A stretch of DNA of 64,000 bases from CAVXFS01 sp963761115 (GCA_963761115.1 CAVXFS010000005.1:868001-932000); one strand, 5' to 3'. Shown: positions 24,579-32,778, counted from the stretch's first letter. Program-made: numbers and translations. The notes: generated from the letters alone by a model not told the origin.

Positions 24579-26048
24579 CTATCTTTTCAACAATCCAGAC
24601 AACTGCAACAAATAAGACGTTGCAATGATCAGCAGCGTCCCCACCACCCCGATCATCATCGCGTGCCAGCCGAATGCCCATCCGGCATCGGTAAACCAGA
24701 GCTTGCTGCCGGTTGCCCAGGCGACAAACAGCAGGCCCGCGATGGTGGCGAACATGGCCTGCCGTGATTGCAGCCTGGGCATCAATACGGCGGACAGGAA
24801 CAAGCCCAGCATGCCGCCGCCGAAGATGGCCGATATATCCCACCAGACATCGAGCGCTGTCTTTGCATTGATCATCACCAGGCTGGCCAGCGCGGCGAGT
24901 CCGCCGATCAAGCCGGTTGCGGTGCGTATCATGTTCAATTGTGTATGGTCGTCCGCTTCCGGATTCAGGACGCGTTTGTAAAAATCGATGGTGTATACGG
25001 TCGCCGCGCTATTCAGCGATGAGCTCATCGTGCTCATGCCGGCAGCAAGCACGCCGGCGATCACCAGCCCGGCCATGCCGGTCGGCAATTCATGCACGAT
25101 GAAGTAGGGGAAGACCTGGTCTGCCTTGGCCGGGAAATCCGCGGGCTGCATGTTCAGGTAGTAGACAAACAGCGCGGTGCCGATCAGGAAGAACATCGCC
25201 GAGATCGGGATGTACAACAGGCCGCCCAGCCACAGGGCTTTTTTCGCTTCCGCCTCGGAGGGGGCCGACAGGAAGCGCTGGACATAATTCTGGTCCACGG
25301 AAAAGTTCTTCAGGTTTTCAACCAGGCCGAAAATGAAGATCACCCAGAAGCTCTGTGTGACGAAATCAAGATCCATCGACCCGAGCGCGAATTTGTGATC
25401 GCGGCTGGCGACCGCGCCCAGCTGTTCCCAGCCGCCCGGCATGTTGATCAACAACACCAGCAGGCACACCAGCCCGCCCAGGAACAGGACCACGGCCTGA
25501 ACGACATCGGTCCAGATCACCGCCGCGAAACCGCCCAGCAAGGTATAGATGATGGTCAGGAAACCCAGCACCAGTATCAGCACCTTGATATCGATATCCA
25601 GCAACGCCGCCAAGGCCAGTGCGGTGAGATACAACACCACGGCAAAGCGCCCGATCTGCAGCAGGATGTAAGCCGTGCCCATGTACACGCGCGCCCACAG
25701 GGAAAAACGCTGTTCCAGATATTCGTAGGCGGTGGTCTGCACCTTGTTGCGGTAGAGCGGCACGAACCACTTGGAGGCGATGATGATGGCGATCGGCAGG
25801 GTCAGGGAGAACACAAAGGGGCGCCAGTCGGAGGCATAACTTTTGCCGGGATTGGCCAGGTAACTGATGCTGCTCAGGTAGGTGGCCATCAACGACAAGC
25901 CGATCGCCCAGCCCGGGATGATCTTTCCGGCAAGGGTAAAACCCTTCATGTCGCCGCTGCGCTTTACGAACCATGCGCCGAACAAGGTGGTGGCGGCGAG
26001 GTAAATGACGATGATGAAATAATCGACGGACGAGATATGGTTGCTCAT
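24579..26048 (-). CDS. sodium:solute symporter (SSS family)
   Basis: 489 residues from the ATG at 26048; an upstream in-frame start would add an unlikely polar tail. Thirteen or so membrane helices; the SSS signature region LGGFAAVIWTDVVQAVVLFLGGL and the early segment FTLAGKIIPGWAIGLSLMATYLSSISYL are characteristic. It takes up an organic solute with Na+ through the inner membrane; within the family the closest flavour is the sugar/sialic acid group, but the substrate cannot be named. It is divergent from the cysteine synthase gene. Confidence 0.88.
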   Translation of the reverse strand: MSNHISSVDYFIIVIYLAATTLFGAWFVKRSGDMKGFTLAGKIIPGWAIGLSLMATYLSSISYLANPGKSYASDWRPFVFSLTLPIAIIIASKWFVPLYRNKVQTTAYEYLEQRFSLWARVYMGTAYILLQIGRFAVVLYLTALALAALLDIDIKVLILVLGFLTIIYTLLGGFAAVIWTDVVQAVVLFLGGLVCLLVLLINMPGGWEQLGAVASRDHKFALGSMDLDFVTQSFWVIFIFGLVENLKNFSVDQNYVQRFLSAPSEAEAKKALWLGGLLYIPISAMFFLIGTALFVYYLNMQPADFPAKADQVFPYFIVHELPTGMAGLVIAGVLAAGMSTMSSSLNSAATVYTIDFYKRVLNPEADDHTQLNMIRTATGLIGGLAALASLVMINAKTALDVWWDISAIFGGGMLGLFLSAVLMPRLQSRQAMFATIAGLLFVAWATGSKLWFTDAGWAFGWHAMMIGVVGTLLIIATSYLLQLSGLLKR

Positions 26049-26222
26049 GCACGGATTCCCTTTGCAGTGCTTTGTGGTGTCGGGGGATTTTAAGGGAATT
26101 CGAAGGATAGTCTGCGGATATCTTGGCATGGCATCATGGGTTTTGCCAGCGCGGATCTGCTTGTTCCGGTTTCGGTTCATCTATAATCTGCATTTCAACC
26201 TGGCCAGGAAAATATCTCCCTC

Positions 26223-27107
26223 ATGCAAACCATTCTTGACGCAATCGGCTCGACCCCGCTGATTCAGGTCGACGGTATCTGGGTCAAGCTGGAATTCCTC
26301 AATCCGTCGGGATCGATCAAGGCGCGCATCGCGAAATACATGGTCGAACGCGCCGAGCGCGAGGGGCTGCTGAAGCCGGGCGACACCATCGTGGAAGCGA
26401 GCAGCGGCAATACCGGCAACGCGATGAGCATGGTCGCCGCAGTCAAGGGCTACAAGATGCTGGTGCTGATGCCCAATGGCCTGAGCCGCGAGCGCACCGC
26501 GATCTCGCGGGCTTATGGCGCAGAGGTGCACATCATCGGCGATTTCCATGTGACCGATGCGCTGGCCGAGGTGCGCAGGCTGGGCCAGCTGCCCGGATAT
26601 TTTGCGCCGCAGCAATTCGATAACGAATGGAACGTGGACGAGAACCGCGAGTGGCTGGGGCAGGAGGTCCTGGCGCAACTGCCCGAGGGCGTGCTGCCCG
26701 ATGCGGTCGTCGGCGGGGTAGGGACCGGTGGCACGATCGTTGGCGTGGGGCAGGCGTTCAAGGCGGTGAATCCGGCCTGCAAGGTGGTTGCGCTGGAGCC
26801 GAGCGAGTCATGCACGATACTTTGCGGCGAGATCGCCAAGCATTTGATCGAGGGGATCGCTGATGGTTTTGTGCCCGGTATCGTTGAGCGTCACCGCGAC
26901 GAGCTGGATGAGATCGTGTCGGTCGAGTCCGACGATGCGATAGCGGAAATGCGCCGCCTGGCGCGCGAACACGGCATCTTCGTCGGCCCCTCGTCTGGCG
27001 CGCACCTGATCGCCGCACGGCAATTGCGTGACCGGCACCGGATCGAGAATGTCGTCACCTTCTTCTGCGACAAGGGCGAGAAATACATCAGCGATTATTG
27101 GCTGTGA
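26223..27107 (+). CDS. PLP-dependent cysteine synthase
   Basis: 294 residues. The pyridoxal-phosphate lysine is K33 in NPSGSIKARIA; EASSGNTGNA forms the substrate loop, GGVGTGGTI the phosphate cradle and GPSSGAHLIAA the C-terminal signature. It makes cysteine from O-acetylserine (or O-phosphoserine) and sulfide. It is shorter than typical CysK (about 310-320) and could be called CysM-like; the two cannot be separated by eye. The start at 26223 has a weak ribosome-binding site. Family A repeats follow the stop. Confidence 0.85.
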   Translation: MQTILDAIGSTPLIQVDGIWVKLEFLNPSGSIKARIAKYMVERAEREGLLKPGDTIVEASSGNTGNAMSMVAAVKGYKMLVLMPNGLSRERTAISRAYGAEVHIIGDFHVTDALAEVRRLGQLPGYFAPQQFDNEWNVDENREWLGQEVLAQLPEGVLPDAVVGGVGTGGTIVGVGQAFKAVNPACKVVALEPSESCTILCGEIAKHLIEGIADGFVPGIVERHRDELDEIVSVESDDAIAEMRRLAREHGIFVGPSSGAHLIAARQLRDRHRIENVVTFFCDKGEKYISDYWL

Positions 27108-27185
27108 AAGCGCTTGCCCGATCCCCTTGCAAACAATGGGGGCGGATTTATTTGTACTAATTTCCGGCGTTAGTGGGGGAGTTGA

Positions 27186-27440
27186 GTCTCTACCCCCATC
27201 CCGGCCTTCCCCCTGCAAGGGGGAAGGGGCAAACCCTTTGCAGGAGAAGCGGAGTTGTATTAATCCATGACTTCATTTCATCCGGGGTTTAAGCTCCCTC
27301 CCCCTTGCAGGGGGAGGGCTGGGGAGGGGGTAGAGATTTGGCATGGCCACCGGCGGTTGAAATATTCAAAGTCCTACCCCCATCCCAGTTGCCCCCTCGC
27401 TTCGCTCTCCCCCACTGCAAGGGGGAAAGGAGCTAACCTG
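27186..27440. repeat. family A repeat cluster including a diverged copy of the 184-bp unit
   Basis: Palindromic cores at about 27211, 27303 and 27415. The stretch from AGCGGAGTTGTATTAATCC (27248) through GGCGGTTGAAATATTC corresponds to one period of the tandem array at 29851-30365 with moderate divergence. The gap 27108-27527 holds no supported gene. Confidence 0.75.
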
Positions 27441-27527
27441 CTGCAAGGGGATTGGAGTTCTCCCAGAAGTAGAGGGAGCTGAAGCTTGTAGGGTATTGTG
27501 TTCGGCAGTATTCACCAGCCAGATTTC

Positions 27528-27971
27528 TTATGGCTGATCCACTTGTGAGGAAGGTAAGGGTGGCATTTTCTCCAGCGCAGCAGCCACCGCTTTACAGGCC
27601 GTAATCAAATCGGTAACGAGGCGTTCGTCCACATTCAGGTCGTCCTCGTATTCGCCAAGATTGCGCACCTCGTGACATTTTGCCAGCACCCGCCACACCG
27701 CTGGCCCCAGTCCCAACGTGTGCGGCAATACCTGAAACACGATGTAGCGGTTTCCCGCCCGATAGCCGTGCCAGCGCAACGCCGCAAGACAAAGTGAATG
27801 TGCCGCGTTGTAGGCGAGATCGAATCGTCCCTCCAGCGACAATCCTGCATTGCCTGCATCCTGTAACCGCGCCAGGCCGGAGCGCTTCAGCCCGGCAAAC
27901 TCCTTTGCATCCGGCGCCTCAACAGAAAGCGCCTTGCCGGGGCCGCTCAAGTTAGCGAGCGGCGAGTTCAT
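27528..27971 (-). CDS. HEPN-like partner of a nucleotidyltransferase toxin-antitoxin pair
   Basis: 147 residues from the ATG at 27971, preceded by GGAGGT five bases away; the GTG two codons upstream overlaps that site. All-alpha, with LESRFDLAYNAAH-like segment GRFDLAYNAAHSLCLAALRWHGYR and a conserved CHEVRNLGEYEDD near residue 105, the kind of charged RN...EY motif seen in HEPN RNases and their relatives. In HEPN/MNT pairs the HEPN protein is the toxin and the nucleotidyltransferase neutralises it by modification. Its start overlaps the end of the nucleotidyltransferase gene by 20 bases. Confidence 0.72.
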   Translation of the reverse strand: MNSPLANLSGPGKALSVEAPDAKEFAGLKRSGLARLQDAGNAGLSLEGRFDLAYNAAHSLCLAALRWHGYRAGNRYIVFQVLPHTLGLGPAVWRVLAKCHEVRNLGEYEDDLNVDERLVTDLITACKAVAAALEKMPPLPSSQVDQP

Positions 27972-28572
27972 CTTCACCTCCGATCAGCCAGACCTTGGAT
28001 TGCGCCAGCACCCGCGTCACAAAGGCGTTCTTTTGCTTGATGCGCCTGGCCAATTCATGCCGGGTATAAATGCTCGGGTTCACCGTGCGTCCCAGCCGCG
28101 TGGCCGCCTCTTCCAGAGCGCCGAACAGGTCGGCATAACTCAGACTATCGCTGACCACCATCAGATCGATGTCGCTTGCCGCAGTATCGCTGCGCTTGGC
28201 CACCGAGCCGAACACGAATGCCGCCGCGATACCGTCCGCGAACGGCAGCAGGACTTCGCGCAGCGGCTCCGCCAGTCCCACGGTCTTTTGCACGATGCCA
28301 CACAGTTCCGTGAACACCGGCGACTTCGGGTTCGCTTGATAATGCTTCTGGTTGCCCACTCGCGTTACCGTCACCAGCCCGCTTTGCGCCAGCCGCGCCA
28401 GTTCGCGCTGCACCGCCCCGGAACCGCCGCCAGTCATCCCGATCAACTCGGTGGCGAAGAAGCTGCGCTCAGGCTGTCCGAACAGGAACGCCAGCACACG
28501 TTGCTGCGTGTTGGAAAACAGCGCCGCAGCCAGACTGGTGTGCGGCACGGCGGAAGCGGATTTTGCTTTCAT
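27952..28572 (-). CDS. HTH-nucleotidyltransferase (MNT) antitoxin
   Basis: 206 residues from the ATG at 28572. Residues about 12-80 form a winged helix (ALFSNTQQRVLAFLFGQPERSF, GSGAVQRELARLAQSGLV); residues about 95-200 are a minimal nucleotidyltransferase with the catalytic GSVAKRSDTAASDIDLMVV (GS-x10-D-x-D). Fusion of the DNA-binding and nucleotidyltransferase parts suggests one protein both represses the operon and inactivates the HEPN partner. The operator is probably the pair of TACCCAT(A/T)TTGGGTA boxes at 28572-28607, which overlap the start codon. An upstream in-frame ATG at 28614 would place those boxes inside the gene and is less likely. Confidence 0.82.
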   Translation of the reverse strand: MKAKSASAVPHTSLAAALFSNTQQRVLAFLFGQPERSFFATELIGMTGGGSGAVQRELARLAQSGLVTVTRVGNQKHYQANPKSPVFTELCGIVQKTVGLAEPLREVLLPFADGIAAAFVFGSVAKRSDTAASDIDLMVVSDSLSYADLFGALEEAATRLGRTVNPSIYTRHELARRIKQKNAFVTRVLAQSKVWLIGGEDELAAR

Positions 28573-28614
28573 ACCCATATTGGGTATCCTACTACCCATT
28601 TTGGGTATGTTCAA
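28572..28614 (-). promoter_or_regulatory. MNT/HEPN promoter with two tandem palindromic operators
   Basis: Two near-identical palindromes, TACCCATATTGGGTA (28572-28586) and TACCCATTTTGGGTA (28593-28607), lie 21 bp apart, two helical turns. On the minus strand -35 TTGAAC (28614-28609), a 17-bp spacer and -10 TAGGAT (28591-28586) overlay both boxes. The inferred start of transcription is within about 8 bases of the ATG at 28572, again leaving almost no leader. Confidence 0.65.
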
Positions 28615-28681
28615 GTATTTTCATTAGCAATGGGAACGGATTTATTTGTGTTGATCGTGGGCGTAAGTGGGGGAGTTGAGG

Positions 28682-28885
28682 TTCTACCCCTATCCTAGTT
28701 GCCCCCTCGCTTCGCTCTCCCCCTCTTAAAGGGGGAAGGGACGTGGCTCCCTCCCCCTTGCAGGGGGAGGGTTGGGGAGGGGGTAGAGATTTGGCATGGC
28801 CAACGGCGGTTGAAATATTCACCGTCCTACCCCCATCCCGGTTGCCCCCTCGCTTCGCTCTTCCCCACTGCAAGGGGGAAGGAGA
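28682..28885. repeat. family A repeat cluster
   Basis: Three units: a CTACCCC..TCGCTTCGCT variant ending in core CCCCCTCTTAAAGGGGG, an opposed unit with CCCCCTTGCAGGGGG ending GGGGGTAG, and a third CTACCCCC variant whose core is CCCCACTGCAAGGGGG. They fill the gap 28615-28893 between the MNT gene and trhO; no gene is supported there. Confidence 0.75.
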
Positions 28886-28893
28886 TAATTCAT

Positions 28894-29822
28894 CTACACC
28901 GTTTTGTTTCGCTGCCTGCCTAGATGTTTCTCGCCGCGTTGCCTGGCCAGCTCGACTTGTTTTTGCCGCTCCAGCGCGGCGGCGCGTTTTTCGGGGGTGA
29001 GGCTATCGTAGCAATTCGGGCAGGAGACGCCGGCCTGATATTTTGGCGAGGCTTTTTCCTCTGCGGTGATCGGGCGCGAGCAGCCGTAGCACAGTTCATA
29101 ATGTCCCGGCGCGAGGCCTTGGCCGACCGCGACGCGCTGGTCGAACACGAAGCATTCGCCTTGCCACAGGCTTTGTTCCGCCGGCACGTTCTCCAGGTAT
29201 TTCAGTATCCCGCCCTGCAGGTGATAGACCTCGGGGAATCCCTGTTGCAGCATATAGGCCGAGGCTTTTTCGCAGCGGATGCCGCCGGTGCAGAACATCG
29301 CGACGCGCGGCTGCTTGTCCGGATCGAAATGTTTTTTGACGTATTCGGGAAATTCGCGGAAGGTGGTGATGCGCGGATCGACCGCGCCCTTGAACGTGCC
29401 GACTTCCACCTCGTAATCGTTGCGCGTGTCCACCAGCAACACATCCGGGATCGCTGATCAGCGCGTTCCAGTCTTCCGGCTTGACGTACTGGCCGACCAG
29501 TTCGGTGGGGTCGATGCCCGGCACGCCCATGGTCACGATCTCCTTTTTCAGCTTGACCTTCATGCGGTAGAACGGCGGATGGTCGGCGGCAGGATTCCTT
29601 GTGTTCCAGGTCGGCCAGGCGCGGGTCGCTGCGCAGATACGCCAATATCCGGTCGATGCCGGAACGCGTGCCGGCGATCGTGCCGTTGATGCCTTCTTCG
29701 GCGAGCAGCAGCGTGCCGGTGATGCCCAGCGCATTGCACTGCGCCAGCAACGGCTCGCGCAATGCCGCGCAATCGGTCAGCTTGACGAACTTGTAGATGG
29801 CGGCGACGACTAGTGGGTTCAT
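28894..29822 (-). pseudogene. trhO: tRNA uridine(34) hydroxylase TrhO (rhodanese-like), frame broken twice in this sequence
   Basis: Start MNPLVVAAIYKFVKL at 29822. The frame breaks near 29592 (after LADLEHKES) and again near 29447 (after NALISDP) and then continues to the stop at 28894. Each break is explained by one extra base, in a GG run at 29592-29593 and a GGG run at 29447-29449 (plus strand). Removing both leaves 309 codons with all TrhO landmarks: AEEGINGTIAG, HPPFYRMKVKLKKEIV, the rhodanese domain LLVDTRNDYEVEVGTF with catalytic FCTGGIRCEKAS, and a cysteine-rich tail CYGC...CPNC. TrhO hydroxylates tRNA U34. Probably intact in the organism. Confidence 0.82.
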
Positions 29823-29850
29823 GGTGGGTATTTTACATTTGTTTTGCTCG

Positions 29851-30365
29851 GCCCCCTCGCAAGCTCTCCCCCTTGCAGGGGGAGGGCTGGGGGAGGGGGT
29901 AGGGATTCGGCATGACCATCGGCGATTGAAATATTCACGGTCCTACCCCCATCCCGGCCTTCCCCCTGCAAGGGGGAAGGAGCGAACCGATTGGGGGAGG
30001 AAACGGAGTCGTATTAATCCCAGACTTCATTTCATCCGGGTTGTAACTCCCTCCCCCTTGCAGGGGGAGGGCTGGGGAGGGGGTAGGGATTCGGCATGAC
30101 CATCGGCGATTGAAATATTCACGGTCCTACCCCCATCCCGGCCTTCCCCCTGCAAGGGGGAAGGAGCGAACCGATTGGGGGAGGAAACGGAGTCGTATTA
30201 ATCCCAGACTTCATTTCATCCGGGTTGTAACTCCCTCCCCCTTGCAGGGGGAGGGCTGGGGAGGGGGTAGGGATTCGGCATGACCACCGGCGATTGAAAT
30301 ATTCACGGTCCTACCCCCATCCCGGCCTTCCCCCTGCAAGGGGGAAGGAGCGAACCGATTGCGAG
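29851..30365. repeat. tandem array of a 184-bp composite repeat, about 2.7 copies
   Basis: The period is 184 bp (for example AAACGGAGTCGTATTAATCC at 30001 and 30185). Each unit holds one family A palindrome ending GGGGGTAG, a spacer reading GGCATGACCATCGGCGATTG (ATC or ACC variants), an opposed CTACCCCC unit with the other palindrome, and a unique part CGTATTAATCCCAGACTTC. Copies are nearly identical, so the array is recent. It fills most of the 29823-30456 gap, which contains no supported gene. Confidence 0.85.
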
Positions 30366-30456
30366 GGGAGGAAATGAATACTTTCAAGCGGGAGAACAGA
30401 CCCTGGTCACGTTTTACGGTAAAGTGGCTGCCTGTAATTCACATTGGAAAATCACC

Positions 30457-30732
30457 ATGGGCACCGAAGAGTTAAGCAAGGAACAACGCATCCTGCGCCT
30501 GATGCGCATGACGCTCGGCAATATCATCAAGGACGTGACGCCGCGTGGTGGAAGCACCAATCCGCTTTCGGACAACACCATCCAGGACATCAAGGATTGC
30601 TTTGCGATGATCTCGGAACGAGAGAGAGAACTGGCTGAAGCGCTCAACTTCGACCAGTCCAAACCCTATTACGTGGATGGCAAGCCGCAGAGTGCGAAAG
30701 TGGTCAGTATTACCAAGCCTAAGAAAGAGTAG
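30457..30732 (+). CDS. small conserved-looking cytoplasmic protein, family not recognised
   Basis: 91 residues from the ATG at 30457. Mostly helical and charged: EELSKEQRILRLMRMTLGNIIKDVTP, then NTIQDIKDCFAMISERERELAEAL and a basic tail VSITKPKKE. No membrane segment or signal. I recall similar short proteins in other betaproteobacteria but know no function. It starts about 90 bases after the tandem array and is followed at once by a 7-bp microsatellite, and it is convergent with the cupin gene. Confidence 0.6.
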   Translation: MGTEELSKEQRILRLMRMTLGNIIKDVTPRGGSTNPLSDNTIQDIKDCFAMISERERELAEALNFDQSKPYYVDGKPQSAKVVSITKPKKE

Positions 30733-30743
30733 GGAGTGGTAAC

Positions 30744-30785
30744 TGGAGAGTGGGGAGTGGGGAGTGGGGAGTGGGGAGTGGGGAG
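30744..30785. repeat. 7-bp microsatellite (TGGGGAG)n
   Basis: Five perfect copies of TGGGGAG from 30751 to 30785, with a degenerate sixth copy (TGGAGAG) at 30744-30750. It lies between the convergent stops at 30732 and 30789. Length variation would change neither coding region. Confidence 0.9.
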
Positions 30786-30788
30786 TTG

Positions 30789-31460
30789 TCAGGATTCTTC
30801 TGGCTCGGGTAGTAAGTGGCCGGTCTTTACCAGGATGGTGCAGCCTTCAATGCTGAAGGGGCAGTGTGCGCTGAGGTGCGGGCTGCGCAGCCAGGTGCCG
30901 GCGGGGTAGCGGCCGAATTCATCCTCGAACACACCATCCAGCACATAGATCTCTTCTCCGCCGTAGTGGCGGTGCGGGTTGAAGCGGGTGCCTGGCGCCC
31001 AGCGTACCAGCGCAGTATGGCGGGTGCCGAACTCGGACAGCGGCATGACCGACAGACCTTCTACCAGGCCCTGATACCAGGGCATGTTTGCGGTTTCCAC
31101 CACGATGCGCAGGGCATCATCTGGTTCGAGATGCTGGCGTTTGACGAACAGCAGGCAGCCTGATGCGGACTCGCAGGCAGTGGCATGACCGGGCGGGTTC
31201 TTGATGTAGGTTCCCTTGCCATAGCTGCCGGATCCGTCAGTCAGGATCCCATCGAGCACCACGATCTCTTCACCCAGTTCATGGCTGCGGCTGCCGACAC
31301 TTGTTCCGGGTGCGTAGCTGACGATGGCGGTGGAACGTGCCGCTTCCCCGTCACCTTGCTCCAGCGAGCGATATTGGATCCCGGCGACAGGCGAATCGAT
31401 CCAGGGCAGGGTGGATTGCTGGATGGCGATGCGCTGCGATAAATCTGGTTCGATATTCAT
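30789..31460 (-). CDS. double-cupin domain protein (ChrR-like cupin fold)
   Basis: 223 residues from the ATG at 31460; a GTG at 31484 is an alternative. Two cupin barrels: the first with SRSHELGEEIVVLDGILTDGSGSYGKGTYIKNPPG, the second with HRHYGGEEIYVLDGVFEDEFGRYPAGTWLRSPH. Both carry the histidine/glutamate pattern that binds a metal, and the second resembles the cupin domain of ChrR-type anti-sigma factors. There is no zinc-binding anti-sigma N-terminus and no sigma factor nearby, so it is probably an enzyme or binding protein of unknown substrate. Confidence 0.8.
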   Translation of the reverse strand: MNIEPDLSQRIAIQQSTLPWIDSPVAGIQYRSLEQGDGEAARSTAIVSYAPGTSVGSRSHELGEEIVVLDGILTDGSGSYGKGTYIKNPPGHATACESASGCLLFVKRQHLEPDDALRIVVETANMPWYQGLVEGLSVMPLSEFGTRHTALVRWAPGTRFNPHRHYGGEEIYVLDGVFEDEFGRYPAGTWLRSPHLSAHCPFSIEGCTILVKTGHLLPEPEES

Positions 31461-31529
31461 GGCCGGTATCTCTGGTTTCTTCACCTGTTTATATCATGGA
31501 TGTAACTATCGGCATGGCTAGTGACATGC

Positions 31530-31576
31530 TTGCGTTCATACTGAGTATAGTTATAACATAGTTGACACATTGTGTC
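31530..31576 (+). promoter_or_regulatory. mazEF promoter and operator
   Basis: -35 TTGCGT (31530-31535), 16-bp spacer and -10 TATAAC (31552-31557). Just downstream, GACACATTGTGTC (31564-31576) is a perfect 13-bp palindrome about an unpaired central T, a likely binding site for the AbrB-type MazE dimer. The ATG of mazE is at 31588. Confidence 0.55.
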
Positions 31577-31587
31577 TGGAGACGAAT

Positions 31588-31824
31588 ATGCGTGCAAGTA
31601 TAAGGAAAGTCGGTAATTCACGTGGCATCATCATTCCCGCCACGTTGCTGGTTGCCTGCGAAATGGGCGAGGAAGTGGACATCAGGCTGGAAGGCAAAAA
31701 TCTGGTGATCACCCCGATCAACGCTCCCCGAGCCGGGTGGTTCGAGGGCTATAAACCGGAAACCGATTCCGAGCCGCTCGCAGAACTGCCTGTGGATGAA
31801 GGTGGCGAGGAATGGGTATGGTAA
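31588..31824 (+). CDS. mazE: MazE/AbrB-type antitoxin
   Basis: 78 residues from the ATG at 31588. The N-terminal 45 residues are an AbrB swapped-hairpin DNA-binding domain (ASIRKVGNSRGIIIPATLL, VDIRLEGKNLVITPI); the acidic C-terminal tail (DSEPLAELPVDEGGEEWVW) is the part that normally threads into the toxin. It overlaps mazF by 13 bases. It should repress its own promoter through the palindrome at 31564. Confidence 0.88.
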   Translation: MRASIRKVGNSRGIIIPATLLVACEMGEEVDIRLEGKNLVITPINAPRAGWFEGYKPETDSEPLAELPVDEGGEEWVW

Positions 31825-32126
31825 AACGCGGGGAAGTGTACTGGGTCAATCTCGACCCGACCATCGGCACCGAGATCAAGAAGACCCGCCCCGCATTGAT
31901 CATCTCGCCGGATGACCTGAACGCCGCGTTGCCGCGTGTCATCATCGCTCCGCTGACCAGCAAGGGGCAGGCACTTGGCTGCCGGCCTGGAGTGAGGTTC
32001 AAGGGCAAGTCAGCACGCATCCTGCTCGATCAAGTGCGTGCGGTGGACAAACGCCGACTGGCCGGAAAAATGGGAGAGATCGATGCGGCGAAATGGCATC
32101 CGGTTTTGCTTGAGATGCTGGCATAA
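31812..32126 (+). CDS. mazF: MazF/PemK-type mRNA interferase toxin
   Basis: 104 residues; a second in-frame ATG at 31818 (MVKRGEVYWVNL) may be the true start. The fold signatures are RGEVYWVNLDPTIGTEIKKTRPALIIS and VIIAPLTSK, with the catalytic Arg in the KTRP segment and a Thr in the PLTS loop. It cuts mRNA at short sequences, stopping translation when MazE is lost. The stop is followed directly by A6 and a 14-bp hairpin that probably serves the opposite strand. Confidence 0.9.
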   Translation: MGMVKRGEVYWVNLDPTIGTEIKKTRPALIISPDDLNAALPRVIIAPLTSKGQALGCRPGVRFKGKSARILLDQVRAVDKRRLAGKMGEIDAAKWHPVLLEMLA

Positions 32127-32162
32127 AAAATCAATGGGGTCAGCTTGCGCTGACCCCATTGA
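32125..32162 (-). terminator. intrinsic terminator for the OB-fold gene, built from a family B repeat
   Basis: On the minus strand TCAATGGGGTCAGC pairs perfectly with GCTGACCCCATTGA (14 bp, 4-base loop, 32131-32162) and is followed by TTTTTT (32130-32125). It starts 46 bases after the stop of the gene at 32208. The T run overlaps the end of mazF. On the plus strand the hairpin has no T run. Confidence 0.8.
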
Positions 32163-32207
32163 ATACAGTCCTGAGCAGGTATGACTGACTTGCCCAGGTG
32201 TTAACGC

Positions 32208-32582
32208 TTATTTTTTAACGACGATGTTGGCATCCTCGATCAGCAGGGGAAACAGGTAGCCGCTGCCAAAATCTCGGTTCAGCACCAACACGCCGGAAAC
32301 GGTGACCTCGTCACCGACATTGGCGGTTTGCCGGGTGGTGACAGTCAGGTCGCCGGTGTTGGCGTCGCCCGACCCGTCCTGCACATGAATGAAGTTGCGC
32401 TTCATGATGCCGGTGACAACCTTGGTTACCTTGCCATGAATGGTGACTGTCTTGCCGGCAAGCTTGGCCCTGTTCTGGTTGAGGGAAAGGACGGTCAGCG
32501 CTTCGTCAGCAGCGGTCGCGGCGAAAGAAGCCAGCCCCAGTGTGCAAACAAGTCCGGCGAGCAAGATGGATCTGATGTTCAT
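32208..32582 (-). CDS. exported OB-fold protein
   Basis: 124 residues with a signal peptide (about 1-24, ending ATAAD). The rest matches the small nucleic-acid-binding-like OB domain seen in exported proteins: KLAGKTVTIHGKVTKVVTGIMKRNFIHVQDGSGDANTGDLTVTT then VGDEVTVSGVLVLNRDFGSGY. Such domains are found fused to c-type cytochromes and in stand-alone periplasmic proteins; the ligand is unknown. It is single, with its own terminator. Confidence 0.75.
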   Translation of the reverse strand: MNIRSILLAGLVCTLGLASFAATAADEALTVLSLNQNRAKLAGKTVTIHGKVTKVVTGIMKRNFIHVQDGSGDANTGDLTVTTRQTANVGDEVTVSGVLVLNRDFGSGYLFPLLIEDANIVVKK

Positions 32583-32778
32583 GAATACTCCTGGTTAGGG
32601 TTGAGGATTGGCGTAGCAATGCCGGCTGCAATTATATCATCCACTTTGTTCATCCTCTCCCGGATTCCGGGATGGCATGATCAAGGGCGATGCACCGTTG
32701 CAGATGCCGGACAGGTGCGTGGGTAAGGGCGCAGCAGAAGAACCTGTGAGGTCGCCCTGATCGCCGGGCTGGTGTTTG

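Noticed and set aside
27186..27440. Short proteins with words such as PPPCRGRAGEG or SPCKGEG
   Set aside because: These are translations of the palindromic family A repeats, which generate the same peptide words in all frames wherever the repeat occurs.
29851..30365. CRISPR array
   Set aside because: The period is 184 bp, units are nearly identical over their whole length with no unique spacers, and no cas genes are present.
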